Assembly: GCF_900094575.1 (NCBI RefSeq)
Contig: NZ_FMAE01000008.1
Span: forward strand, 124,001 to 188,000
Reading direction: 5' to 3'
DNA length: 64,000 bases
From: Bradyrhizobium yuanmingense
GTDB lineage: Bacteria; Pseudomonadota; Alphaproteobacteria; Rhizobiales; Xanthobacteraceae
Shown: in pieces, positions 8,628 to 17,957 of the stretch
How positions within the stretch are numbered: the first letter of the stretch is position 1
Layout: each line of letters begins with the position of its first letter
Position numbers and translations under genes: made by a program
Notes under the pieces: model-generated
Database searches by the model: none
Told to the model about the DNA's origin: nothing
What the model saw: the letters and a program-made list of their open reading frames with translations, nothing else

Positions 8628-8774
8628 CCCTCTCCCCTTGTGGGAGAGGGTGGCTCGCCGCAAAGCGGCGAGACGGGTGAGGGGTTCTCTCCGCGTGCAA
8701 AGCTGCAGTCGAGTTCGTCGAGAGAACCCCTCATCCGGCGCTTCGCGCCACCTTCTCCCACAAGGGGAGAAGGG
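8628..8774. repeat. Palindromic intergenic repeat (CTCCCC family)
   Basis: Two arms of about 55-60 bp are imperfect inverted copies: the left contains CCCTCTCCCCTTGTGGGAGA and GTGAGGGGTTCTCT, the right GAGAGAACCCCTCAT and CTCCCACAAGGGGAG. They would fold into a long cruciform or hairpin. A diverged relative is at about 9229. This resembles rhizobial intergenic palindromic elements. It fills most of the gap from 8604 to 8941. Confidence 0.8.
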
Positions 8775-8941
8775 AAGAGGGCCGCGCTTGTGGAAACGGC
8801 GAGAAAATCGGGGCGCCATGCCGGGGCTTGCGTGAAGCTTGCCCGCAATCCCCAGCTAATCCCGGTCCGTAGTCGCACAGGCTTCCGCTTTGCCTCCGAC
8901 TCTGATTCGATCTCTCCACTTGAGTTCGGGGAGGGAAGTGA

Positions 8942-9157
8942 GTGTCCTACACGATCGGGTTCCAGGCCAAGGACCAGAAGGCCATTCTGGCGACCGAGGC
9001 GGCCACCGCCAATCAGGCCGTCGCCATCATTGCCGCGCTGCGGCAGAGCGCTGACGAGATCAAGTTCATCCGCTCGCCGCAGGAAGGCGAGATGGGCATC
9101 GAAATGCTGCTGCTGCTCGCCAAGGAAGAGGCCGAGGAGATGCCGCAGCGGGCGTAG
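8942..9157 (+). CDS. Small hypothetical protein
   Basis: The 71-residue protein has a GTG start preceded by a GGGGAGGGAA ribosome-binding stretch. It contains an alternating helix/strand pattern (QAVAIIAALRQSADEIKFI) and an acidic tail (AKEEAEEM). There is no membrane segment and no recognised family. It is enclosed by palindromic repeats on both sides, which usually mark real gene boundaries. Function unknown. Confidence 0.65.
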   Translation: MSYTIGFQAKDQKAILATEAATANQAVAIIAALRQSADEIKFIRSPQEGEMGIEMLLLLAKEEAEEMPQRA

Positions 9158-9228
9158 TCCCGCCCACCAATCATTCTTCGACCAGATCGACTGCATCGCC
9201 TGTTGTGAGGTGAATGGCGCTGACTTCA

Positions 9229-9408
9229 CCTCTCCCCGCTTGCGGGGAGAGGTCGGATCGCCTCGGCGATGCGAAAGCATCGTCCGGTGCAATCCCGGTG
9301 AGGGGGTACAGGTCTCCCCGAAGACCGCACGGGTGGAGAGAGGCCCCTCACCCCAACCCCTCTCAGCGCGAGCAAAGCTCGTCGCGGCCCCGTAAGAACG
9401 GGGCGAGG
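9229..9408. repeat. Degenerate palindromic intergenic repeat (CTCCCC family)
   Basis: The sequence begins CCTCTCCCCGCTTGCGGGGA and contains further inverted segments (GCGATGCGAAAGCATCGTC, GTGAGGGG and CCCCTCACCCC). It is a more diverged relative of the element at 8628. No gene is seen between 9158 and 9460. Confidence 0.65.
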
Positions 9409-9460
9409 GAGCGCACCGCGAATGCAGCTTCCAGCTCCGTACCGTCAACGCCCATCCGCG

Positions 9461-10123
9461 CTAACGCGCCGCCACCTTTGAAGAGACCTTCGGCTCCATC
9501 CGTCCCGCCGTCAGCGCCATCGTCGCCACGCTGACGACGCGCGTGACCACATCCTCGACGTCGTCGAGGTCGCATTTGCCCTCCGAAAGCTTGGTCAGCC
9601 GCTCGCTCTCACGGATGGTGTGATGCGCCATGGCGAGCGCGAAGTTGAGGCCCCAATAGATATCGACGTCACTGCGGTCGGGCAGGGACCGCCGCATCGC
9701 GCCGACGAATTTGCGCAAATGGTCGATCTCGCGGTTCTTGATGCGCCGGATCGGCGGCACGGATTCGATCGAGGCGCGGATCATGAAGCGCGCGGCGGTC
9801 GAGCGCTGGTTCTCCGGCCCCAGGCAGCCGCGCAAGGTCGGCCCGACCAACGCGCGCAGGATGACCTCGATCGGCGCGCGGCCGCCGCCTTGCTCCTCCG
9901 CCGCCTTCAACTCGTGCAGGCGCTCGCGGTTGGTGGCGATCGACCGCGTGACAAACAGTTCCGCGATCAGCTCGTCCTTTGAGCCGAAATGATAGTTCAC
10001 CGCGGCGAGGTTGACGCCCGCCTCCGCGACGATGTCGCGCAGCGTCACGTCGCCGAAGCCGCGATCGGCATAGAGCCGCTCGGCGGCGGCGAGAATGGCA
10101 GACCTCGTATGATCGCTGGCCAT
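9461..10123 (-). CDS. TetR family regulator, PsrA-like
   Basis: The 220-residue protein has an N-terminal TetR HTH (residues about 8-55). Its recognition helix region, AGVNLAAVNYHFGSK, matches what I recall of PsrA-type fatty-acid-responsive repressors. The C-terminal domain is long and probably binds an acyl ligand. The ATG was chosen by a GAGGG site and because the HTH begins immediately after it; the open frame continues upstream only as antisense to the acyl-CoA dehydrogenase gene. It is divergent from that gene, with a PsrA-type inverted repeat between them. Predicted role: repressor of the neighbouring acyl-CoA gene or genes and of itself. Confidence 0.9.
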   Translation of the reverse strand: MASDHTRSAILAAAERLYADRGFGDVTLRDIVAEAGVNLAAVNYHFGSKDELIAELFVTRSIATNRERLHELKAAEEQGGGRAPIEVILRALVGPTLRGCLGPENQRSTAARFMIRASIESVPPIRRIKNREIDHLRKFVGAMRRSLPDRSDVDIYWGLNFALAMAHHTIRESERLTKLSEGKCDLDDVEDVVTRVVSVATMALTAGRMEPKVSSKVAAR

Positions 10124-10150
10124 GGATGCCCTCGGGGAGGGGAGTTGCAA

Positions 10151-10181
10151 TTCAAACAGTTGTATGAAACTATCGTTTGAA
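10151..10181. promoter_or_regulatory. Predicted TetR/PsrA-type operator
   Basis: The core GAAACTATCGTTTG (10166-10179) fits the PsrA-type pattern of GAAAC, four bases, GTTTG/C. A further TTCAAAC half at 10151 makes a larger imperfect palindrome. It lies between the divergent TetR and acyl-CoA dehydrogenase genes, 28 bases from the TetR start, where a repressor could block both promoters. Confidence 0.55.
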
Positions 10182-10330
10182 GGTCGGGAAAAGTCAATCC
10201 GCAATCGGGACTCGTTCGCAACTGCAGCCGGGTTTCGACAGGTCCGCAAGGACGCGCATTCGCGCTTGCGGGCCGCGCAAAGCGGGAGGACAGTCCGGGC
10301 AAAAGGACCAGTGAGAGAGAGGAGCGTCGC

Positions 10331-11566
<1,236 letters not shown>

Positions 11567-11610
11567 GCGGGGGAGCCCTGCGGCGCTCCCGACTTGAAGA
11601 AACGACGGGA

Positions 11611-11672
11611 CATGATCCAATTGCGGTAACCGCTTGACGCAAGTGCGTTAGCGGTTACCGATTAGGATCATG
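11611..11672. repeat. 62-bp long palindrome between acyl-CoA dehydrogenase and kinase genes
   Basis: Outer arms CATGATCC/GGATCATG, inner arms CGGTAACCGCT/AGCGGTTACCG and a central ACGCA-AG-TGCGT make a nearly continuous palindrome. In RNA it would be a very stable hairpin without a T run. It occupies about half of the 125-bp gap, so it may end or attenuate transcription, stabilise the upstream mRNA, or be a protein-binding site or repeat insertion. Confidence 0.8.
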
Positions 11673-11691
11673 TTCGGACTGAAGAGGGAGC

Positions 11692-12756
11692 GTGACCGTG
11701 GCTGACGGCGTCAGGAAAGACGAGGAGTTTTCGGGCACCAAGCCGGTCGAGGAGCGGCATCGCTTCGACGAGATGCGGCTCGAGGCCTGGATGCGCGAGC
11801 ACGTCGAAGGCTTCGAAGGCCCGCTTGTGGTGCTGCAGTTCAAGGGCGGGCAGTCCAACCCGACCTATCGCCTCAACACACCGAACCGCTCCTACGTGAT
11901 GCGCCGCAAGCCGTTCGGCAAGCTGCTGCCCTCGGCGCATGCAGTCGACCGCGAGTATCGCGTCATCGCGGCGCTTGGCAAGCAGGGCTTTCCGGTCGCG
12001 CGCGCCTATGCGCTGTGCCAAGACGACGGCGTCATCGGCGCGGCCTTCTACATCATGTCGATGGAGGAGGGGCGCGTGTTCTGGGATCCGACGCTGCCGA
12101 GCCAGGAGCCGGAAGCGCGGCGCAAGATCTTCACCAGCAAGATCGAGACGCTGGCCAAGCTGCATATGTTCGACCCTGTTACCATCGGGCTCGGCGACTT
12201 CGGCAAGCCTGGCAACTACTTTGCCCGCCAGATCGATCGCTGGACCAAGCAATATCGGGCCTCCGAGACCCAGCACATTCCCGAATTCGAGAAGGTCGCC
12301 GAATGGCTGCCGAAGACGGTGCCGGAGCAGGCGCGCGTCTCCATCGTCCATGGCGACTATCGCCTCGACAACATGATTTTCCACGCGACGGAACCGCGCG
12401 TGCAGGCGGTGCTGGACTGGGAGCTGTCGACGCTCGGCGATCCCATGGCCGATTTCACCTATCTGTTGATGCAATGGATCATGCCGGGCCTTGACGGTGC
12501 CGACCTCAAGGCGCTCAATATCCCGAGCCTCGAAGAGGCCGCGCAGATCTATTGCAACGTCACAGAGATGACGGTGCCCGATCTCAACTGGTACTTCGCC
12601 TACAATTTGTTCCGTCTCGCCGGCATCACCCAGGGCATCGCCGGCCGCGTCCGCGACGGTACCGCCGCCAACGCCAAGGCGCTCGAATCCGCCAAGCGCA
12701 CCGTGCCGCTGTCAAAGGCCTCATGGGAATACGCGCAGAAGGCGGGGGCGGTGTAG
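11692..12756 (+). CDS. APH-fold phosphotransferase (ACAD11 N-domain / LvaA-like)
   Basis: The 354-residue kinase-like protein has nucleotide-binding FKGGQSNPTYRL and RRKPFGKLLPSAH segments, the catalytic loop HGDYRLDNM (about residues 220-228) and the metal-binding DWELSTLGDP (Asp about 242). This is the aminoglycoside/choline kinase fold in the subfamily fused to human ACAD10/ACAD11 and found as LvaA in levulinate catabolism, which phosphorylates 4-hydroxyacyl-CoA. The preceding acyl-CoA dehydrogenase is the expected partner. GTG 11692 follows GAGGGAGC; GTG 11698 is an alternative. Antibiotic modification is unlikely in this context. Confidence 0.88.
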   Translation: MTVADGVRKDEEFSGTKPVEERHRFDEMRLEAWMREHVEGFEGPLVVLQFKGGQSNPTYRLNTPNRSYVMRRKPFGKLLPSAHAVDREYRVIAALGKQGFPVARAYALCQDDGVIGAAFYIMSMEEGRVFWDPTLPSQEPEARRKIFTSKIETLAKLHMFDPVTIGLGDFGKPGNYFARQIDRWTKQYRASETQHIPEFEKVAEWLPKTVPEQARVSIVHGDYRLDNMIFHATEPRVQAVLDWELSTLGDPMADFTYLLMQWIMPGLDGADLKALNIPSLEEAAQIYCNVTEMTVPDLNWYFAYNLFRLAGITQGIAGRVRDGTAANAKALESAKRTVPLSKASWEYAQKAGAV

Positions 12757-12766
12757 GAAGAACAAA

Positions 12767-12794
12767 GGCGCGGCTGATGGCCGCGCCCTTTTTT
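12767..12794 (+). terminator. Rho-independent terminator after kinase gene
   Basis: GGCGCGGC and GCCGCGCC form an 8-bp perfect stem with a 5-base loop, followed by CTTTTTT. It starts 10 bases after the kinase stop codon. Confidence 0.88.
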
Positions 12795-12822
12795 GTTTTG
12801 GTAAGCGCTGCTCCACACGCGC

Positions 12823-12902
12823 CGTCATTGCGAGCGCAGCGAAGCAATCCAGATTCTTTCCGCGGTGGCCCCCTGGATTGCTTCGCTGCGCTCGCAATGA
12901 CG
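12823..12902. repeat. REP-like palindromic element, copy 1
   Basis: CGTCATTGCGAGCGCAGCGA at the left is mirrored by TCGCTGCGCTCGCAATGACG at the right, with AAGCAATCC/GGATTGCTT inside. The same element recurs at 13683 and 15063. It matches the type of intergenic palindrome widespread in Bradyrhizobium and Rhodopseudomonas. Confidence 0.9.
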
Positions 12903-13004
12903 AGGAGGCGGAATCCAAGACTCGCAATTCACACCGCGCAAGTGCCTTTCGCAGCGACCGAGTCCTTGTATCCCTTTGCCCAATCCGCCCCGGGAGACCC
13001 GCGC

Positions 13005-13631
13005 ATGATCGACCACACTACCCTCATCACCTACGTCCTCATCGTGCTCGGTTTCGTCTTCATCCCGGGACCAGCGACGCTGCTCACGATGGCGCGGGCG
13101 GCAAGCTCGGGAGCGAAGGTCGGCATCGCCACGGGTGCGGGAATCGCCGCTGGAGACCTGGTACATACGGGGATGGCGATTGTCGGACTCTCGGCGATCA
13201 TCGCGACCTCGGCGCTGCTGTTCAGCATCGTCAAATATGCCGGCGCTGGCTTCCTGATCTATCTCGGCATTCGGGCCATGCTGGACGAGGCGCCGATCGC
13301 GCTGAACGGCGGTGCCCCTCCGATCGGCGCGGGCCGTGCCTTTCGCGAGGCCGTGCTGACCGAGGTGCTCAATCCCAAGACCGCACTGTTCTTCCTGGCG
13401 TTCCTGCCGCAATTCGTGAAGCCGGAGCACGGCGCGCCTGCACTTCAGCTTGCCATTCTCGGTGTCGTCTTCGTGCTGCTCGGTCTCGTCAGCACTGTCG
13501 TGTTCGCCGTCGGCGCCGGTCGTCTCGGCAACCTACTGCGCCGCCATCCGGCGGTGGTGAAGTGGCAGGGCAAGGTGGTCGGCGCCATCTACTGCGCCGT
13601 CGGCGTGAGGCTGGCCCTGCAGGAGCGGTGA
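13005..13631 (+). CDS. LysE family translocator
   Basis: The 208-residue protein has about six hydrophobic helices. It carries the family motif FIPGPATLLTMARAASSGAK near residue 20, a conserved LTEVLNPKTALFFLAFLPQF segment in the middle and a polar region between helices 3 and 4. Relatives (LysE/RhtB) export amino acids or related metabolites. The ATG follows CGGGAGA. It stands alone between REP elements; substrate unknown. Confidence 0.9.
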   Translation: MIDHTTLITYVLIVLGFVFIPGPATLLTMARAASSGAKVGIATGAGIAAGDLVHTGMAIVGLSAIIATSALLFSIVKYAGAGFLIYLGIRAMLDEAPIALNGGAPPIGAGRAFREAVLTEVLNPKTALFFLAFLPQFVKPEHGAPALQLAILGVVFVLLGLVSTVVFAVGAGRLGNLLRRHPAVVKWQGKVVGAIYCAVGVRLALQER

Positions 13632-13682
13632 GCCCGCAGCGGATGAGTACAGCGATATCCGGGCAGGAGGTTCCTACACGCC

Positions 13683-13768
13683 CGTCATTGCGAGCGCAGC
13701 GAAGCAATCCAGAACCTCTCTGTGGTGACAGTCTGGATTGCTTCGTCGCTTCGCTCCTCGCAATGACG
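13683..13768. repeat. REP-like palindromic element, copy 2
   Basis: Same arms as the element at 12823 (CGTCATTGCGAGCGCAGCGA at the left, CTCGCAATGACG at the right). A small insertion repeats TCGCTTCG in the right arm. It lies between the convergent lysE-like and argE genes. Confidence 0.88.
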
Positions 13769-13773
13769 ACGAG

Positions 13774-14946
13774 CTACCCCTTCGCACAATGCGCGATGAG
13801 CCTTTCCACGAAGCCCGCGCATTTCTCCAGCTCTGCCATCTCCACGAACTCGTCAGGCGTATGCGCTTGCGCGATCGAGCCCGGGCCGATCACCACGGAG
13901 GGAATGTCGGCGATGTCGGCGAACAAGCTCGCCTCGGTGCCGAACGCGACCTTGGCGTGGTCGTTGCGTCCTGCGAGGCTCTTGGCCAGCGTGACGATGG
14001 CGGCGTCGGCGGCGGTGTCGAGCGCGGGATAGTCGAGGATCTCCTCGAAATCGATGCCGCAATCGGGATGTCTCGCCTTCATCGCCGGCTCAATCTCGGC
14101 CTTGGCCCAGGCGACGATCGCATCAGTCACCTCCTTGGACTCGGTGATCCCGATGCCGCGGCATTCGAAATCCACGGTGCAGGTATCAGGCACGATGTTC
14201 AGCGCTGCGCCGCCTTGCACGATGCTGGTGAGCAGCGTCGAATGCGGGACATCGTAGAGGCTGTCCGTCGACCGCACGGCCGCCAGCGCCACGGCGCGGC
14301 GGCGGATCTCGACGATCAGCTCGGCGGCATATTCGATCGCATTGACGCCGTCGGGCGCGATCGAGGAATGACGTGCAAGCCCGTGGAATGTGGCGCGCAC
14401 GCCGTGTTTGCCCTTGTGGCCGATGATGACCTGCATCTGGGTGGGCTCGCCGATGAATGCGCCGAGCGGCCGGACCCTCTTCTTCGCGACCTCGTGCAGC
14501 ATCGGCCGCACGCCGACGCAGCCGATCTCCTCGTCATAGGAGATCGCCAGATGAATCGGCGTCTTGAGTCTCGCCTCCACCATCTCCGGTACCATGGCGA
14601 GGCACACCGCCACATAGCCCTTCATGTCCGTGGTGCCGCGGCCGTACAGCTTGCCGTCACGCTCCACCAGCTTGAACGGATCATGGCTCCAGTCCTGGCC
14701 CACGACAGGCACCACATCGGTATGGCCCGACAGCACGAAGCCCGGCCGATCCTCCGGCCCGATCGTGACCCAGAGCGAAGCCTTCTCGCCGGTCTCGTCG
14801 ACGATGCGCTCACCCTTGAGGCCGAACGCGGCGAGATAGCTCTCGATATGGGCAATCAGGGGCAGGTTGGTGCGGTCGCTGACGGTGTCGAACGAGACGA
14901 GGTCGGCGAGGAGTTTTCGGATGCGGTCGGGTCTTGAGCTTGGCAT
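13774..14946 (-). CDS. argE: Acetylornithine deacetylase (ArgE/M20 family)
   Basis: The 390-residue M20 metallopeptidase-fold enzyme has dinuclear zinc motifs: SGHTDVVPV (His/Asp), GRGTTDMKG (bridging Asp) and YDEEIGCVG (Glu pair). A late AQAHTPDEF supplies the last His, and a dimerisation/lid domain sits in the middle. It fits ArgE, which removes the acetyl group from N-acetylornithine. Bradyrhizobium usually has several M20 paralogues, so the substrate is probable rather than proven. ATG 14946 was chosen because the conserved region begins soon after; a longer frame to 15000 has no better start. Confidence 0.85.
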   Translation of the reverse strand: MPSSRPDRIRKLLADLVSFDTVSDRTNLPLIAHIESYLAAFGLKGERIVDETGEKASLWVTIGPEDRPGFVLSGHTDVVPVVGQDWSHDPFKLVERDGKLYGRGTTDMKGYVAVCLAMVPEMVEARLKTPIHLAISYDEEIGCVGVRPMLHEVAKKRVRPLGAFIGEPTQMQVIIGHKGKHGVRATFHGLARHSSIAPDGVNAIEYAAELIVEIRRRAVALAAVRSTDSLYDVPHSTLLTSIVQGGAALNIVPDTCTVDFECRGIGITESKEVTDAIVAWAKAEIEPAMKARHPDCGIDFEEILDYPALDTAADAAIVTLAKSLAGRNDHAKVAFGTEASLFADIADIPSVVIGPGSIAQAHTPDEFVEMAELEKCAGFVERLIAHCAKG

Positions 14947-15062
14947 TGTCACGGTCTTGTCAGGGAATGGAGGCTGAGTTGCCTGCAGGAACCATACCAA
15001 CGTGAGCCCCGGTCGAGCAAATCAACACAGTCCCGCAGCCCGGATGCTGCCCACCACACGAC

Positions 15063-15140
15063 CGTCATTGCGAGCGCAGCGAAGCAATCCATAGTCTTTC
15101 CGCGGAGGGATTCTGGATTGCTTCGCTGCGCTCGCAATGA
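15063..15140. repeat. REP-like palindromic element, copy 3
   Basis: Arms CGTCATTGCGAGCGCAGCGA and TCGCTGCGCTCGCAATGA with AAGCAATCC/GGATTGCTT inside, as in copies at 12823 and 13683. The last two bases of the right arm differ. Confidence 0.88.
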
Positions 15141-15172
15141 AGGATTGAGGCAGCTGTGTACCTGAAACTCAC

Positions 15173-15339
15173 GTCTCGTGGCCCGGACGCTGCGCAGCGT
15201 CTCCCCGGCGATGCGAAGCATCGTCCGGTTCGACGATGCGCTGCAGAGCCGGGGCCCGTGCAGCAGCGAGCGACGTAGCCTGCTGGGTCCCGGCTCTGCG
15301 CCGCACCGCTTGCGCGCTGCGTCGCGTCCGGGACACGAC
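15173..15339. repeat. Second type of long palindromic repeat (CCCGGACGC family)
   Basis: The left arm GTCTCGTGGCCCGGACGCTG is mirrored at the right by GCGTCCGGGACACGAC. Internal inverted pairs include GCGATGCGAAGCATCGTC and CAGAGCCGGGGCCC against GGGTCCCGGCTCTG. It sits between the REP copy at 15063 and the SDR gene. Nothing else is seen in 14947-15346. Confidence 0.8.
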
Positions 15340-15346
15340 CTGCGAA

Positions 15347-16132
15347 CTAAACCGGCTTGCCCGTATATGGCATCGATGCCGTCAAGCCGCCGTCGACCGG
15401 GAACGCCTGGCCGTTCACATACGAAGCCTCGTCGCTCGCCAGGAACAGTCCCATCGCCGCGAGCTCGTGCGGCTGTCCCGGCCGCTTGAGCGGGTTGAGC
15501 TGGCCGATCTTGTCTTGGGTGCCGCGCTCCTTGGCGCGGTCGAAGATCGGCTTGGTCATGCCTGTTTCGATCAGGCCGGGGCAGACCGCATTGATGCGCA
15601 CGCCGGTGCCGGTGAGCGAATACGCCGTGGTCTGCACCAGGCTGATCACGCCGGCCTTGCTCGCGGCATAGGGATGCCCGCTCGCGCCGGCCTTGAGGCC
15701 GGCGACAGAGGCGGTCAGCACGATCGCGCCGGACTGCTGCTTGACCATGTGCGGCATGGCGTACTTCACCGCGAGGAACGGCCCGATCAGGTTGACGCGC
15801 AGGATTTCCTGCCAATGCTCGACGGTCTGCTCGGCGAGCGGAACGAGTCCGCCGGAGACGCCGGCATTGGCCCAGATCACGTCGAGCCGGCCGTGCGTCT
15901 TCACCGCCTTGTCGATCACAGCGATGACGTCTCGTTCGGAGCCGGCATCCGCAACCATCGCTTCCGCGACGCCGCCGGCCTTCTTGATCTCCTCGACCGT
16001 CTCCTTCACCGCCTCGGTGCGATCGACCGCGATCAACTTGCCGCCCTCCTTGGTGAACAGCAGCGCAGCCGCGCGGCCGATGCCGCTGCCGGCGCCGGTG
16101 ATGATGACGGATTTGCCTTGCAGGCGACCCAT
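15347..16132 (-). CDS. SDR family oxidoreductase
   Basis: This 261-residue classical short-chain dehydrogenase has the Rossmann motif TGAGSGIG near residue 12, ANAG, and the catalytic YAASK with upstream Ser. The C-terminal QAFPVDGGLTASM is the usual end region. Asp in AVDRTE after beta-2 suggests NAD(H) preference. A GGGAGAAA ribosome site precedes the ATG. The neighbourhood suggests hydroxyacyl-CoA or related alcohol oxidation, but the substrate is unknown. Confidence 0.9.
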   Translation of the reverse strand: MGRLQGKSVIITGAGSGIGRAAALLFTKEGGKLIAVDRTEAVKETVEEIKKAGGVAEAMVADAGSERDVIAVIDKAVKTHGRLDVIWANAGVSGGLVPLAEQTVEHWQEILRVNLIGPFLAVKYAMPHMVKQQSGAIVLTASVAGLKAGASGHPYAASKAGVISLVQTTAYSLTGTGVRINAVCPGLIETGMTKPIFDRAKERGTQDKIGQLNPLKRPGQPHELAAMGLFLASDEASYVNGQAFPVDGGLTASMPYTGKPV

Positions 16133-16265
16133 GCGTTTCTCCCTTTTGCTCGTGCACGACGCTTGCCGCGCGACGGAATTTCAAACAAGATTTCAAACGG
16201 CAAAGTGTCTTGAGACGCGTTCACTACTCACGTACAGCGACAATAGACGGGATGGAAGGGTTTCG

Positions 16266-16964
16266 ATGGCAGGTGCAGACAAGCCGAACGTGGTCATCAC
16301 GCGGTGGTGGTGGGTCCGTCACGCGCCGGTGCGCAACGACGGCGGCAACATCTACGGGCAGAGCGACATCGCCTGCGATACCAGCGATACCTACGTGTTC
16401 AACGCTGTTGCCAAGGTGCTGCCACGCCAGGCGGTCTGGTATTCGAGCAATCTGATGCGCACCCATCAGACCGCCGAGGCGATCTGGGCCGCGGGTTTTC
16501 CAAGGCCGGCAGCGCTGAAATGGGAGGCGGATCTCGCCGAGCAGAACCTCGGCCGCTGGCAGGGCATGAACCGCGCCCAGTTCATTGCCAGCCGCCCCGT
16601 CGGTGCGAGCTGGTTCGCCGACATCAACGAGCCCGCGCCCGGCGGTGAAAGCTTCATGGACCTGTACAACCGCACGCGCCGCACCATCGAGCGGATCAAC
16701 GCCGAGGCGGCCGGGCAGGACATCATCGCAGTCGCGCATGGCGGCACTATCAGGGCGGCAGTGGGGTTCGCGCTCGGCGGGCAGCCGGAGCGCGGGCTGT
16801 CGTTCGACATCGACAATTGCTCGGTGACGCGGCTGGATTATTTTGCGAGTCCCGATCGCACGGTCTGGCGGCTGCCGATGGTCAATCAGCAGCCGTGGAT
16901 CGCCGATCCAGCGCACGCGGCGATGCATCAGCCGGCGGGGCCGGAAGTCAAGAAGCTGGCCTGA
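16266..16964 (+). CDS. Histidine phosphatase family protein
   Basis: The 232-residue protein has the catalytic RHAPV motif near residue 19 (phosphohistidine), SSNLMRTHQTAEAI (conserved Arg) and the second His in VAHGGTIRA. This is the branch-1 histidine phosphatase/CobC-like fold. GGAAGGG precedes the ATG. The SDR gene starts 34 bases downstream and is probably cotranscribed. In a region with acyl-CoA and hydroxyacyl kinase genes it might remove phosphate from a metabolite; this is inferred. Confidence 0.88.
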   Translation: MAGADKPNVVITRWWWVRHAPVRNDGGNIYGQSDIACDTSDTYVFNAVAKVLPRQAVWYSSNLMRTHQTAEAIWAAGFPRPAALKWEADLAEQNLGRWQGMNRAQFIASRPVGASWFADINEPAPGGESFMDLYNRTRRTIERINAEAAGQDIIAVAHGGTIRAAVGFALGGQPERGLSFDIDNCSVTRLDYFASPDRTVWRLPMVNQQPWIADPAHAAMHQPAGPEVKKLA

Positions 16965-16998
16965 TACTGAATACGAAAATCAAATCTGGGAGAGAAAC

Positions 16999-17766
16999 AT
17001 GACCTTGTTCGACATGAAGGGGAAAGTCGCCGTCATCACGGGCTCGACGCGCGGCATCGGGCTCGCGATCGCCGAGCGCATGGCCGAGCACGGCGCCAAG
17101 GTGGTGATCTCCTCGCGCAAGGCCGACGTCTGCGACCAGGTGGCGAAAGGCATCAACGACAGGTTCGGCAAGGGCACCGCGGTCGCGGTCGCCGCCAACA
17201 TCTCGTCGAAGGAGAATCTGCAGAACCTCGTCGACGAGAGCAACCGCGCCTTCGGCAAGATCGACGTGCTGGTCTGCAACGCCGCATCGAATCCGTATTA
17301 CGGCCCGCTCGCCGGCATCTCCGACGATCAGTTCAGGAAGATCCTCGACAACAACATCGTCGCCAACAATTGGCTGATCTCGATGGTGGTGCCGCAGATG
17401 ATCGAGCGCAAGGACGGCTCAATCATCATCGTCTCCTCGATCGGCGGCCTCAAGGGCTCGACCATCCTCGGCGCTTACGCCATCTCGAAAGCCGCCGACA
17501 TGCAGCTCGCGCGCAACCTCGCCTGCGAATACGGCCCGCACAACATTCGCGTGAACTGCATCGCGCCGGGCCTGATCAAGACCGATTTTGCCAAGGCGCT
17601 GTGGGACAATCCGGAGAACCTGAAAGCCTCGACCTCGCGCTCGCCGCTCTTGCGCATCGGCATCCCCGACGAGATCGCCGGCGCGGCCGTGTTCCTGGGC
17701 TCGAAGGCCGGCGACTTCATGACCGGCCAGACCATGGTGATCGACGGCGGCGCGACGATCAGTTGA
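16999..17766 (+). CDS. SDR family oxidoreductase
   Basis: This 255-residue short-chain dehydrogenase has TGSTRGIG near residue 15, CNAAS in place of NNAG, the catalytic Ser in VSSIGG, and YAISK. Arg residues after beta-2 (SSRKAD) suggest NADP(H). GAGAGAAA precedes the ATG. It resembles the DHRS4-like and LvaD-like enzymes often found with acyl-CoA dehydrogenases. It follows the histidine phosphatase gene on the same strand. Confidence 0.9.
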   Translation: MTLFDMKGKVAVITGSTRGIGLAIAERMAEHGAKVVISSRKADVCDQVAKGINDRFGKGTAVAVAANISSKENLQNLVDESNRAFGKIDVLVCNAASNPYYGPLAGISDDQFRKILDNNIVANNWLISMVVPQMIERKDGSIIIVSSIGGLKGSTILGAYAISKAADMQLARNLACEYGPHNIRVNCIAPGLIKTDFAKALWDNPENLKASTSRSPLLRIGIPDEIAGAAVFLGSKAGDFMTGQTMVIDGGATIS

Positions 17767-17813
17767 TGCGTTTGTCGGAAGGGAAAGGGCACGTAGTCCA
17801 CCCATACACAGCG

Positions 17814-17916
17814 GTCATCGCCCGCGAAGGCGGACGATCCAGTACCCCGCAGCCGCAGTTGTGTGAACGAATGACCGCCGCGGCGTACTGGATGCCCCGC
17901 CTTCGCGGGGCATGAC
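17814..17916. repeat. Third type of palindromic repeat (CGAAGGCGG family)
   Basis: GTCATCGCCCGCGAAGGCGG with GATCCAGTAC at the left is mirrored by GTACTGGATGCCCCGCCTTC and GCGGGGCATGAC at the right. It lies in the gap between the convergent SDR and beta-lactamase-like genes. No gene or clear terminator is seen in 17767-17957. Confidence 0.82.
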
Positions 17917-17957
17917 AGTGCGGATGATGATACGGCGTCGCGCGTAAGCGCAGGGCC

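Noticed and set aside
11692..12756. Aminoglycoside resistance gene
   Set aside because: Only the kinase fold is shared; the sequence and the acyl-CoA dehydrogenase neighbour fit the ACAD11/LvaA subfamily.
12823..15140. CRISPR array from the repeated CGTCATTGCGAGCG units
   Set aside because: Copies are single palindromes spaced by whole genes, not short direct repeats with regular spacers.
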